The translations under genes and the position numbers were made by a program. From assembly GCF_040110915.1 (NCBI RefSeq), contig NZ_CP157793.1, forward strand, positions 3,112,939-3,176,938: a stretch of 64,000 nt of DNA. Direction: 5' to 3'. The notes below the pieces were generated by a model, which was not told the DNA's origin, ran no database searches, and saw nothing but the letters and a program-made list of their open reading frames with translations. Shown here one piece after another: positions 51,963 to 59,753 of the stretch (the stretch's first letter is position 1; each line of letters opens with the position of its first letter). This stretch comes from Stappia sp. GTDB taxonomy: Bacteria > Pseudomonadota > Alphaproteobacteria > Rhizobiales > Stappiaceae.

Positions 51963-53489
51963 TCAGGCCGCCCTGTCGGGCGAAATGCCGGAGATCGCCT
52001 GGATCAGATTGTCCTCGCTCACCTCCTCGGAGGTGAAGGTGCGGATGATCCGGCCCGAGTACATCGCCACGATCCGGTCGCTGACGTGCAGCACCTCGGG
52101 CATCTCCGAGCTGATGACGATGACCGCATAGCCGTGTCCGGCGAGATCGCGGATCAGATTGTGGATCTCCGACTTGCTGCCGACGTCGATGCCGCGCGTC
52201 GGCTCGTCGACGATCAGCACGTTCGGATGCATCGACAGCCACTTGCCGATGACGATTTTCTGCTGGTTGCCGCCCGACAGATTGCCGACCGTCTGCTTCC
52301 AGCCCGGCGTGCGGATGTCGAGCCGGTCGCGGTACTGGTCGAAGATGGCGATCTCCGCGCCTTCCGCCACGAAGGGCCCGGCCTTGAGGTCGTCCACCTG
52401 CGGCAGGGTCATGTTGTCCCGACAGTTCATGCCGAGCACTAGGCCCTGCCCCTTGCGATCCTCGGGCACCAGCGAGATCCCCTTGGCGATCGCGTCCGCC
52501 GGCGAGTGGATGCGGGTCTCCTTGCCGTCGAGATAGATCTTGCCGGCACTCGGCTCGCGCAACCCGAACAGCGTCTCCGCGATCTCCGTCCGCCCCGCCC
52601 CGACCAGCCCGTAGAAGCCGACGACCTCGCCGCGCCGCACCTGGAAGCTGATGTCGGTGTAGAGCGTGCCGCAGGACAGGCCCTCCACCTCCAGCGCCAC
52701 GTCGCCCGGCGCGTGGTGGCTGGTGTTGCGGCTCAGGTCGAGGCTGCGCCCGATCATCAGCTGCGTGACCTCGTCCTCGTTCGTTTCCGCCGTCTCCAGC
52801 GTGCCGCGATAGGAGCCGTCGCGCAGCACGCTGATGCGGTCGGTGATCTTGAAGATCTCCTCCATGCGGTGGGAGATGTAGATGATGCCGACGCCATGCG
52901 CCTTGAGATCGGCGATGACGTCGAAGAGGACGACCTTCTCCGCGTCCGTGAGCGAGGCGGTCGGCTCGTCGAAGATCACCGCCTTGGCGTCGACGGTCAG
53001 CGCCCGGGCGATCTCCACCATCTGCTGGTTGGCGATGGAGAGATCCCCGACCCGGGCCTTCGGGCCGAAGCCGACGTTCAGCTTTTTCAGGATCGCGGAC
53101 GTCTTCTCGTAAAGCGTGCCCCAGTCGACCAGCCCGAAGCGCTTCTTCGGCAATTCGCCCAGATAGATGTTTTCCGCGACCGTCAGTTCGCCCGCCAGGC
53201 TCAGTTCCTGGTGAATGAAGACGATCCCCTTCGACTTGGCGTCGAGCGGCGAGGCCATGCGCACGGGCTGTTCGTTGACGACGATCCGCCCCGCGTCGGG
53301 CTGATGCAGACCGCCGAGCACCTTCATCAGCGTGGATTTGCCCGCGCCGTTCTCGCCCATCAGCGCATGGACCTCGCCCGGCAGCACCTCGAGCGACACG
53401 CCGTCGAGCGCCCGCACACCCGGAAAGGTCTTCACGATGCCTTCCAGACGCAGCGCCGGGACGGCCTCGGTTCGATGTGGCGCGCTCAT
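51963..53489 (-). CDS. CUT2-type sugar ABC transporter ATP-binding protein (RbsA/XylG-like)
   Basis: This is a 508-residue protein with two ABC domains. The first has Walker A MGENGAGKST, the linker LSIANQQMVEIARAL and Walker B VIFDEPTASLTD. The second has the degenerate Walker A GLVGAGRTE typical of CUT2, the signature LSGGNQQKIVIGKWL and VLIVDEPTRGIDVG. Its ATG overlaps the permease stop by ATGA. It energises uptake of a monosaccharide or polyol. Confidence 0.94.
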   Translation of the reverse strand: MSAPHRTEAVPALRLEGIVKTFPGVRALDGVSLEVLPGEVHALMGENGAGKSTLMKVLGGLHQPDAGRIVVNEQPVRMASPLDAKSKGIVFIHQELSLAGELTVAENIYLGELPKKRFGLVDWGTLYEKTSAILKKLNVGFGPKARVGDLSIANQQMVEIARALTVDAKAVIFDEPTASLTDAEKVVLFDVIADLKAHGVGIIYISHRMEEIFKITDRISVLRDGSYRGTLETAETNEDEVTQLMIGRSLDLSRNTSHHAPGDVALEVEGLSCGTLYTDISFQVRRGEVVGFYGLVGAGRTEIAETLFGLREPSAGKIYLDGKETRIHSPADAIAKGISLVPEDRKGQGLVLGMNCRDNMTLPQVDDLKAGPFVAEGAEIAIFDQYRDRLDIRTPGWKQTVGNLSGGNQQKIVIGKWLSMHPNVLIVDEPTRGIDVGSKSEIHNLIRDLAGHGYAVIVISSEMPEVLHVSDRIVAMYSGRIIRTFTSEEVSEDNLIQAISGISPDRAA

Positions 53490-54487
53490 ACCCGCAATGC
53501 CTCCCGGCCCTTGAGATTGAGTTGTCGATCCAGAAAGAGCACCGCGATCAGGATCAACCCGATGACCAGATTGACCGTCTCGGTGTCCGCGCCGATATGG
53601 CCGAGCCCCTTGCGCAGAAGCTGGATGGCGATGACGCCGCCGAGCGTGGAGAGAATGGACCCCGACCCGCCGGTGAGCTTGGTGCCGCCGAGCACCACCG
53701 CCGTGATCGCCCACAGCTCGTAGAGCTCGCCGTCATTGGGGTTCACCGAGCCGGACTCGGAGTAGAAGACAACGGCCGAGAGCGCGGCGAGAAAGCCGAT
53801 GATCATGAAATTGATCAGGAAATGCGGTCCGACCCGAATGCCCGCGTTGACCGCGGCCTCGCGATTGTCGCCGATGGCATAGGCATTGCGCCCGTGCACG
53901 GTGCGATTCATCAGGAACCAGATCGCGGCGACGGTGGCGAGCAGGAACCAGGTGGCCGTGTGGAGCCCGAGAAACTGCGCCTCGGCGAAGTCGACCAGCG
54001 TCCAGTTCAGATGCGAGGTCGGCTGTTCGCCGTTGTACATGAAGACGAGGCCGCGATAGCCGAGCATGGCGCCCAGCGTGACGATGAAGGCGTCCACCCC
54101 GGTCTTCCAGACGATCAGCCCGTTGATCGCGCCGAGCAGCATGCCGGTCATCAGCGCCAGCGCCCAGGACACCAGGATGACGCCGTCGCCGAGCCCGGCG
54201 AAGATCGGCCAGGTCATGCTGTCGAGCAGGATCACGGCGGAGAACGCGAAGATGGCCCCGACGCTCAGGTCGATGTTGCCGTTGATCATGACGATGGTCA
54301 TGCCGACGGCGATGATCCCGATCGGCGCCGACTGCTTCAGCAGCAGCAGTATGTTGTCGAGATCCATGAAGGCCTTGTCGCTGAGCGACAGATATTCGCC
54401 GGCGACGGAGAAGAAGATCAGCTCCAGCACGATGAAGCCCCAGATGGCGCCGCGCTTGAGAAAGGTGCTGAGGGTTCCAGGTTCCAT
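53486..54487 (-). CDS. CUT2-type sugar ABC transporter permease 2
   Basis: This is a 333-residue RbsC-like permease. The GMTIVMINGNIDLSVGAIFAF segment and the EAA-like loop NREAAVNAGIRV are family marks; about eight to ten helices are visible. ATG 54487 is chosen, with the open frame upstream being a non-homologous extension. It pairs with the permease at 54499 to form a heterodimer. Confidence 0.93.
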   Translation of the reverse strand: MEPGTLSTFLKRGAIWGFIVLELIFFSVAGEYLSLSDKAFMDLDNILLLLKQSAPIGIIAVGMTIVMINGNIDLSVGAIFAFSAVILLDSMTWPIFAGLGDGVILVSWALALMTGMLLGAINGLIVWKTGVDAFIVTLGAMLGYRGLVFMYNGEQPTSHLNWTLVDFAEAQFLGLHTATWFLLATVAAIWFLMNRTVHGRNAYAIGDNREAAVNAGIRVGPHFLINFMIIGFLAALSAVVFYSESGSVNPNDGELYELWAITAVVLGGTKLTGGSGSILSTLGGVIAIQLLRKGLGHIGADTETVNLVIGLILIAVLFLDRQLNLKGREALRV

Positions 54488-54498
54488 GAGCGTCTCCC

Positions 54499-55473
54499 TC
54501 ACGCGATCGGCGACCAGAGCTTGCCGCGTTTGGCCGCGATATCGAGCCAGACGGCAAGGATGATGATGATCCAGGTGACGACGTATTGGGCGTAGAACTG
54601 CAGGCCGACCAGCAAAAGTCCGTTCTGGATAAATCCGAGAATGAGCACACCGATCACGGTCTTGAAGATGGTGCCCGAGCCGCCGAGCAGCGACGCGCCG
54701 CCGAGAATGACGGCGGCCAGCACCTCCAGTTCCAGCCCCTGGCCGACGGTGTTCTGGCTGCCGAGCGAGCGGCTTGCCTGGATGAGCCCGGCGGTGGCGA
54801 CGCAAAAGGCCGACATCAGATAGCAGGCGAAGACGACGCGCGCCCGGCGGATGCCGGAGAAGGTCGCCGCCGTGCCGTTGCCGCCGACCGCATAGACCTT
54901 ACGCCCGAAGGGCGTCTTCGCCAGCACGATGCCGAGCACGGAGGCCAGAAGCGCGAAGAGCAGGATCGGCACCGGAATGCCGAGGATGTCCGACTGGCCG
55001 AAGACGGAGAACCAGGTGCCCTCCTTGTCGGCGATGTCCATGTTCTTGCCGCCGGAATAGGTCAGCGTCAGCCCGTGGATGGCCGACAGCATGCCGAGCG
55101 TGACAATCAGGGAGTTGAGCTTGAGATAACCGACCAGGAACCCGATGAAGGCGCCGAGCAGCAGCACCATGGCGTACATGCCGGGGATCGCCAGCGCGGG
55201 ACCGACCTTGTCGTGCAGATCGAGCACGACGATGGTCGCGAAGGACATCATCGAGCCGACGGAGAGATCCAGATTGCCGCTGATCACCACGAAGGTGACC
55301 CCCAGCGCCATCACGCCCAGGATCGCCGAGGACCGCACGACCCCCATGATGTTGTCGGGATCGAGAAACCGTTCGTTGGCGATCGTGAACCCGATCATGA
55401 AAAGGGCGAAGGCGATCAGAATGCCCTGCCGGGCCAGCAGGCGCCCCACGCCCGCAAGCGTCGTCGATCCCAT
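54499..55473 (-). CDS. CUT2-type sugar ABC transporter permease 1
   Basis: This 324-residue RbsC-like permease has GVTFVVISGNLDLSVGSMMSF and the loop GGNGTAATFSGIRRARVV. The ATG at 55473 follows GGGGAGGAG; an in-frame TTG at 55530 with AGGGAGGAT in front is an alternative start giving 19 extra residues. It follows the binding protein gene after a 347-base gap with a strong hairpin, so it may be expressed at a lower level. Confidence 0.92.
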   Translation of the reverse strand: MGSTTLAGVGRLLARQGILIAFALFMIGFTIANERFLDPDNIMGVVRSSAILGVMALGVTFVVISGNLDLSVGSMMSFATIVVLDLHDKVGPALAIPGMYAMVLLLGAFIGFLVGYLKLNSLIVTLGMLSAIHGLTLTYSGGKNMDIADKEGTWFSVFGQSDILGIPVPILLFALLASVLGIVLAKTPFGRKVYAVGGNGTAATFSGIRRARVVFACYLMSAFCVATAGLIQASRSLGSQNTVGQGLELEVLAAVILGGASLLGGSGTIFKTVIGVLILGFIQNGLLLVGLQFYAQYVVTWIIIILAVWLDIAAKRGKLWSPIA

Positions 55474-55820
55474 GCGCTCCTCCCCGGACGCGCGCCGGCG
55501 GCCATCCGTCCTGTTCGTGATGTCGGCCAACAGATCCTCCCTAACCTGTTGAAATTTCTTATTATGCGTCTGACGCCGCCGCACATCGCGACGCTCCACC
55601 CTCCGGAACGCCGGGCCCCCTTGAGGCGCCGAGGCGTCGCGCTGCCGATGCGTCCGGCGGGGAACGCCCTGCGCGGAGCGGGCAAGGGGCCCTGTCCTCG
55701 GCGCGGCCGCGACGACGCACATGCGCCCGGGCCGCTGGCCCATGGCGCCATATGCGCGTGCCTCTTGTCAGACACCGCGCGGGCCCGTGCAAGGGCCCGC
55801 GCGGGCAGGATCGGCTGCGA
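55474..55820. other. Gene-free gap between the binding-protein and permease genes
   Basis: These 347 bases hold no supported gene on either strand apart from the possible TTG-started extension of the permease. They contain the hairpin at 55775-55804 near the binding-protein stop and an A+T-rich patch at about 55550-55567 (reading CATAATAAGAAATTTC on the minus strand) that could be a secondary promoter. Confidence 0.45.
55775..55804 (-). terminator. Intercistronic hairpin after the sugar-binding protein gene
   Basis: A perfect 12-base-pair GC stem (left 55775-55786, right 55793-55804) with a six-base loop lies 16 bases past the binding-protein stop. It has no U tract. It probably stabilises the upstream message or partly attenuates read-through into the permease genes. 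Confidence 0.7.
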
Positions 55821-56783
55821 TCAGAACACGGGCTTGTCGAACTCGCTCATGTTGTCCTGGGTGATCTTCGGCGTGTCGAAGTAGTTGAGGAAGGGCACAT
55901 CCTTGCCCTCGAGCACGTCGATCGCCGTCTGCAGCGCGGCCTCCGCGTCGTCGACCGGGGACTGATAGATCGAGCCCCAGTATTCGCCGCGCTCCATCGC
56001 CTCGTAGCCGACGGAGAAATTGGTTGCGCCCACGAAGATGATGCCGTCGCGCCCGGCCGCCTTTGCCGCGTTCAGCGCGCCGACGCCCATGTTGTCGTCG
56101 CCGGCATAGACGCCGTCGATATCGTCGTATTTGACGAGGAAGGCCTCCATCACCCGCTGCGACTTCTCGCGGTTCCAGTCGCCCGGCTGGGTCTCCACCA
56201 GGGTCACGTCCGGGCAGACCTCGGGCAGGCGATCCTCGAAGCCCTTGGCCCGCTCAATGGCGGTCGTGTAGCCCGGCTGGCCGGAGATCTGGACGATCTG
56301 GGCCTCGCCCGCGATGCCCATGTCCTTGAACTTGTCGCACATGATCTCGGCGGCCCGCGCGCCCTGCGTGATGTTGTCCGGCCCGGAGAAGGACTTCACG
56401 AAGTCGAAGCCCTGTTCGGCGATGTTGGAGTTGGTGACGATCACCGGAATGCCGGCGTTCTGCGCCTTGCGCACCGCCGGGATCACCGCCTCGCCGTTGG
56501 TCGGCCAGATGATGATTGCATCGACCTCCTGCTGGATGAGGTCTTCCATCTGCGCGATCTGGCGCGCCACGTCGCCGCCGGCGTCGAGCACCACCGTCTC
56601 GACGTCCGGATTGGCCTCGGCCGCGGAGATGAAGGCCTGCTCGTAGGTGGTCTGATAGCTGTCGACGCCCACGTTGTTCTGGGTGATGCCGATCTTCATC
56701 GTCTCGGCCATCGCGGTGCCGGCAAGGGCAATGCCCGCAATCGCGGTCGTCGCGCCCATCAGGGCACGCATCGTCTTGGTCAT
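55821..56783 (-). CDS. CUT2-type sugar ABC transporter substrate-binding protein
   Basis: This is a 320-residue periplasmic binding protein of the ribose/galactose type (Peripla_BP_4). Signal peptide MTKTMRALMGATTAIAGIALAGTAMA is cleaved near residue 26. Family marks are KIGITQNNVGVDSYQTTYEQAF, DAIIIWPTNGEAVIPAVRKAQNAGIPVIVTNS and VYAGDDNMGVGALNAAKAAG. It starts the transporter operon and is divergent from the HTH-SBP regulator. The ligand is unknown; the DddIIW-type sugar-binding residues are not canonical for ribose. Confidence 0.92.
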   Translation of the reverse strand: MTKTMRALMGATTAIAGIALAGTAMAETMKIGITQNNVGVDSYQTTYEQAFISAAEANPDVETVVLDAGGDVARQIAQMEDLIQQEVDAIIIWPTNGEAVIPAVRKAQNAGIPVIVTNSNIAEQGFDFVKSFSGPDNITQGARAAEIMCDKFKDMGIAGEAQIVQISGQPGYTTAIERAKGFEDRLPEVCPDVTLVETQPGDWNREKSQRVMEAFLVKYDDIDGVYAGDDNMGVGALNAAKAAGRDGIIFVGATNFSVGYEAMERGEYWGSIYQSPVDDAEAALQTAIDVLEGKDVPFLNYFDTPKITQDNMSEFDKPVF

Positions 56784-56921
56784 GGTTTTCCTCCCACTTC
56801 GGCCGCCTGTGCGACCTTTAATTCGTAAGCGCGCAAGGCCCCTCCAGGCCCGCGGCGACGCGATCCCGCGCGTCCAACTTCAGCGTGCCCCCACGAAGCG
56901 ATGCCCGCGCCCGCAATGAAG

Positions 56922-56954
56922 TCCATTTCGGATATTGTAGTATCCAAAATGGAT
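56922..56954. promoter_or_regulatory. Composite inverted-repeat operator between the sugar ABC operon and the HTH-SBP regulator
   Basis: Three nested symmetries overlap: TCCATTT (56922-56928) with AAATGGA (56947-56953); GGATA (56930-56934) with TATCC (56941-56945); and ATCCA with TGGAT (56942-56954). The element is A+T-richer than its surroundings and lies about 140 bases before the binding-protein gene and 54 before the regulator. It is the best candidate site for that regulator. Confidence 0.6.
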
Positions 56955-57007
56955 AATTCGCGCGTTTTGCGACCGCGTCCTCTCACCCAGTGTTCAGGAG
57001 ACGATCA

Positions 57008-58837
57008 ATGTCGATCCAGAAAAAGTCCGATTTGGGGAAATCGAAGCGTGGTTCCGGAACCGGGACAATCTGGAGCACCCCGATGAGCGACGCCAAGGGA
57101 GAGATGGTCAGGGAGCGCGCGTCCCTCACGCCACAAGCCAAGACGGAAATCCTCCAGGTCCTCGGGTTTCTGGAGAGTTTCGACGAAGAGCTCGACGGCC
57201 TGATGGAGATATCCGCTCCCAACCCATACGTGAAGATGTCCGCCTATCTCGTTAAACGCCATCTCGAAGCCAAGGCCGTGACGCCGACGTCCCTGATCGG
57301 TGCGTCGGGCGTTCCCTATGCCACGGCGACCCGGCGCATGCGCGAGATGATCGACGCGGGCCTGATCGAGCAGCGCCCCCGCACCGCGAGCGGCAAGAGC
57401 TTCTCCCTGCACCCCAGTGCCGAGATGCTGGACGCCTGGACGCGCTTCAGCACCCGGCTGCGCCGGCTGGCAGCCCAGAGCTTCGGCACGGCGGAAGCCC
57501 GCGCCGACACGCAGGACTATTATTTCGGCGGCTCCTATCTCGCCGCCCAGACCATTCAGCCGCCGCAGGTGCTCCTGGAACCGCTCAAGCTCACCGGCGG
57601 CCTGCGCGTGCTGGTGCACGGCGACCCCACCTTCATGGTGATGCACGGCCTCAAGCGGCAGTTCGAGCAGGTTATCGGCTGCCCGATCCAGCAGCGGGCG
57701 TTTTCCATCGACCGGCTCCACGAGGAAGCGCTCAAGAACGCCCAGCGCCCCACCAGCCGCTACGACCTCGTCGCGCTCGATCTGCCCTGGGTCGGCGAGT
57801 TCGCCGAAAGCGGCTATCTGCTGCCGCTCGACGAGGTGCTCGACGTCGACCGCCTCGCGCCCAGCGATTTCCACACCGCCGGCTGGCAGGGCGCGCATTG
57901 GGGCGGACGCCCCTATGGCGTGCCCTCCCAGACGACGCCGGAGATGCTGTTCTACCGCAAGGATCTCTTCGCCGAAGCCGGGCTCGAGCCGCCGCACACC
58001 ACGAAGGCCCTGCTCAAGGCGGCGGAGGTGCTGCACGAGCCCACCCAGGGGCGCTACGGCATCGCCTGGAACGCCGCGCGCGGCACCGCGCTCGGCCACA
58101 CCTTCATCATGACCTGCGCCGACTTCGGCCAGCCGGTCCTCGACCTGCCGAAACAGGCCGGCGGCTATGACGCAACCCGCCTCGCCGGGGGCGGCTATCG
58201 CGCGCTCATCGATACGCCGCGCAGCCTGGAGGCGGCGGAGTACCTGATGACGCTGCTGCAGTATTCACCGCCGGACATCCTGTCGATGTCCTGGTACGAG
58301 CGGGTCCGACCCTTCGCCAACGGCAAGGTCGCCATGGCCTACGGCTACACGCTGCTGGCCCCCTATTTCGAGCAGAACCCGGCCTGTGCCGCCCATGGCA
58401 AGGTCGGCTACCTGCCGCACCCGTCCGGCCCCTCCGGCAGCCCCATCGCGCCGGTGGGCGGCTATCTGCTCGCCATCCCCGCGAACATCGCGCCGGAGCG
58501 GCTGGAGGCGGCCGTGGAGGCGCTGATCGTCTTCACCTCGCCCGAAGCCCAGAAGCTCTACGTCGAGCACGGCAGCCGCACCAATCCGCGCTACTCGGTG
58601 GGGGCCGATCCGGAAGTGCGGCGCCTGTCGCCGATCTTCGAGACCGTCGACGCCATGTCCTGGCGCGACGAGCTGCAGTTCTGGCCGCGTCCGCCGATCC
58701 CCGAGATCAGCGGGATCATCCAGATCTGCGGCGAGGAATGCCACGACATGCTGCGTGGCGTCCAATCCCCGAAATCCGCTTTGCAAGCGGCACAAGACCG
58801 CGCCGACCGGCTGTTGCGGGAGGCGGGAAAACTCTGA
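57008..58837 (+). CDS. Cytoplasmic transcriptional regulator: winged helix fused to a family-1 solute-binding-protein domain
   Basis: This is a 609-residue protein without signal peptide or membrane segment. Residues about 35-140 form a winged helix (AKAVTPTSLIGASGVPYATATRRMREMIDAGLIEQRPR, then wing SGKSFSLHPSAEM). Residues about 180-600 resemble SBP_bac_1 extracellular binding proteins: LRVLVHGDPTFMVMHGLKRQFEQ, YDLVALDLPWVGEFAESGYLLPLDEV, GVPSQTTPEMLFYRKDLFAEAGLEPPHT, FANGKVAMAYGYT, PVGGYLLAIPA and SPEAQKLYV. It is likely a one-component sensor that binds a sugar or polyol inside the cell and controls the divergent transporter and the genes downstream. The start has CAGGAG in front; an ATG at residue 26 is an alternative. 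Confidence 0.85.
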   Translation: MSIQKKSDLGKSKRGSGTGTIWSTPMSDAKGEMVRERASLTPQAKTEILQVLGFLESFDEELDGLMEISAPNPYVKMSAYLVKRHLEAKAVTPTSLIGASGVPYATATRRMREMIDAGLIEQRPRTASGKSFSLHPSAEMLDAWTRFSTRLRRLAAQSFGTAEARADTQDYYFGGSYLAAQTIQPPQVLLEPLKLTGGLRVLVHGDPTFMVMHGLKRQFEQVIGCPIQQRAFSIDRLHEEALKNAQRPTSRYDLVALDLPWVGEFAESGYLLPLDEVLDVDRLAPSDFHTAGWQGAHWGGRPYGVPSQTTPEMLFYRKDLFAEAGLEPPHTTKALLKAAEVLHEPTQGRYGIAWNAARGTALGHTFIMTCADFGQPVLDLPKQAGGYDATRLAGGGYRALIDTPRSLEAAEYLMTLLQYSPPDILSMSWYERVRPFANGKVAMAYGYTLLAPYFEQNPACAAHGKVGYLPHPSGPSGSPIAPVGGYLLAIPANIAPERLEAAVEALIVFTSPEAQKLYVEHGSRTNPRYSVGADPEVRRLSPIFETVDAMSWRDELQFWPRPPIPEISGIIQICGEECHDMLRGVQSPKSALQAAQDRADRLLREAGKL

Positions 58838-58849
58838 TGGGAGGAACGC

Positions 58850-59659
58850 ATGGACCCCAATCGCCTGAAGGGCAAGAACATCCTGATCACCGGCGCCGCC
58901 CAGGGCATGGGTGCCGCGAACGCGGAGTATTTCGCCGCGCAGGGCGCCAACGTCACGCTCGGCGACATCAACGTCGACGGGGTGACTGAGGTCGCCGCCC
59001 GCATCAACGCCGCCGGCAACGGCAAGGCCATCGCGCTGAAGCTCGACGTCACCAAACGCGCCGACAACCGCGCCGCCGTCGAGGCCACGGCGGAGGAATT
59101 CGGCTCGATCAACGTCGCCCTGATGAATGCCGGGATCAACAAGCCCCGCATGTTCATGGACATCGACGAAGACAATTGGGACATGATCATGAACATCAAT
59201 GCCAAGGGAATGCTCCTTGGCATGCAGGAATCTGCCCGCAAGATGATCGAGCAGGGCCCGATGGACGATCATCCCTACAAGATCATCAACGTCGGATCGA
59301 TCGTCTCGCGCACCGCCTTCCTCGACGTGATCCCCTACTCCTGCTCCAAGTATTGCGCGCTCGCGATGATCATCGGCGGCGCCAAGGCGCTGTGGCCGCA
59401 CAAGATCACGGTGAACGGCTATGGCCCCGGTGTGGTCAAGACGGAACTGTGGGAACAGCTCGACAAGGATCTCGTGGAGATCGGCATGTTCGAGGAGGAG
59501 GGCCAGTCGATGGACCACCTCGCCCAGACCATGATCCTGATGAAGCAGCTGTCGACGCCCGACGACGTCAAGGGCACCGCCGCCTTCCTCGCCTCGAACG
59601 AGAGCGACTACATGACCGGCCAGCTCCTGATGATCGACGGCGGCATGATCATGCAGTGA
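58850..59659 (+). CDS. Short-chain dehydrogenase/reductase (classical SDR)
   Basis: This is a 269-residue NAD(P)-dependent oxidoreductase. The cofactor motif is TGAAQGMG (residues 14-21), with Asp39 (LGDINVD) favouring NAD; NAGIN and the catalytic Tyr163/Lys167 (YSCSK) are present, and the C-terminal MTGQLLMIDGGMIM is typical. It starts 12 bases after the regulator. It probably oxidises a hydroxyl group of the imported compound; the substrate is unknown. Confidence 0.92.
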   Translation: MDPNRLKGKNILITGAAQGMGAANAEYFAAQGANVTLGDINVDGVTEVAARINAAGNGKAIALKLDVTKRADNRAAVEATAEEFGSINVALMNAGINKPRMFMDIDEDNWDMIMNINAKGMLLGMQESARKMIEQGPMDDHPYKIINVGSIVSRTAFLDVIPYSCSKYCALAMIIGGAKALWPHKITVNGYGPGVVKTELWEQLDKDLVEIGMFEEEGQSMDHLAQTMILMKQLSTPDDVKGTAAFLASNESDYMTGQLLMIDGGMIMQ

Positions 59660-59753
59660 GGCGCGCCGCCCGCGCCCCGCGCGTCGAAGAAGACGCGTGC
59701 CCGAATTCCCCTGTGTCCTGACCGCCGCGCTGGCGGCGAAAGGAGCTTTCGCG

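Noticed and set aside
48856..52131. 1091-codon open frame antisense to mnhAB
   Set aside because: It is a shadow of a GC-rich membrane protein gene with highly biased composition and no recognisable domain.
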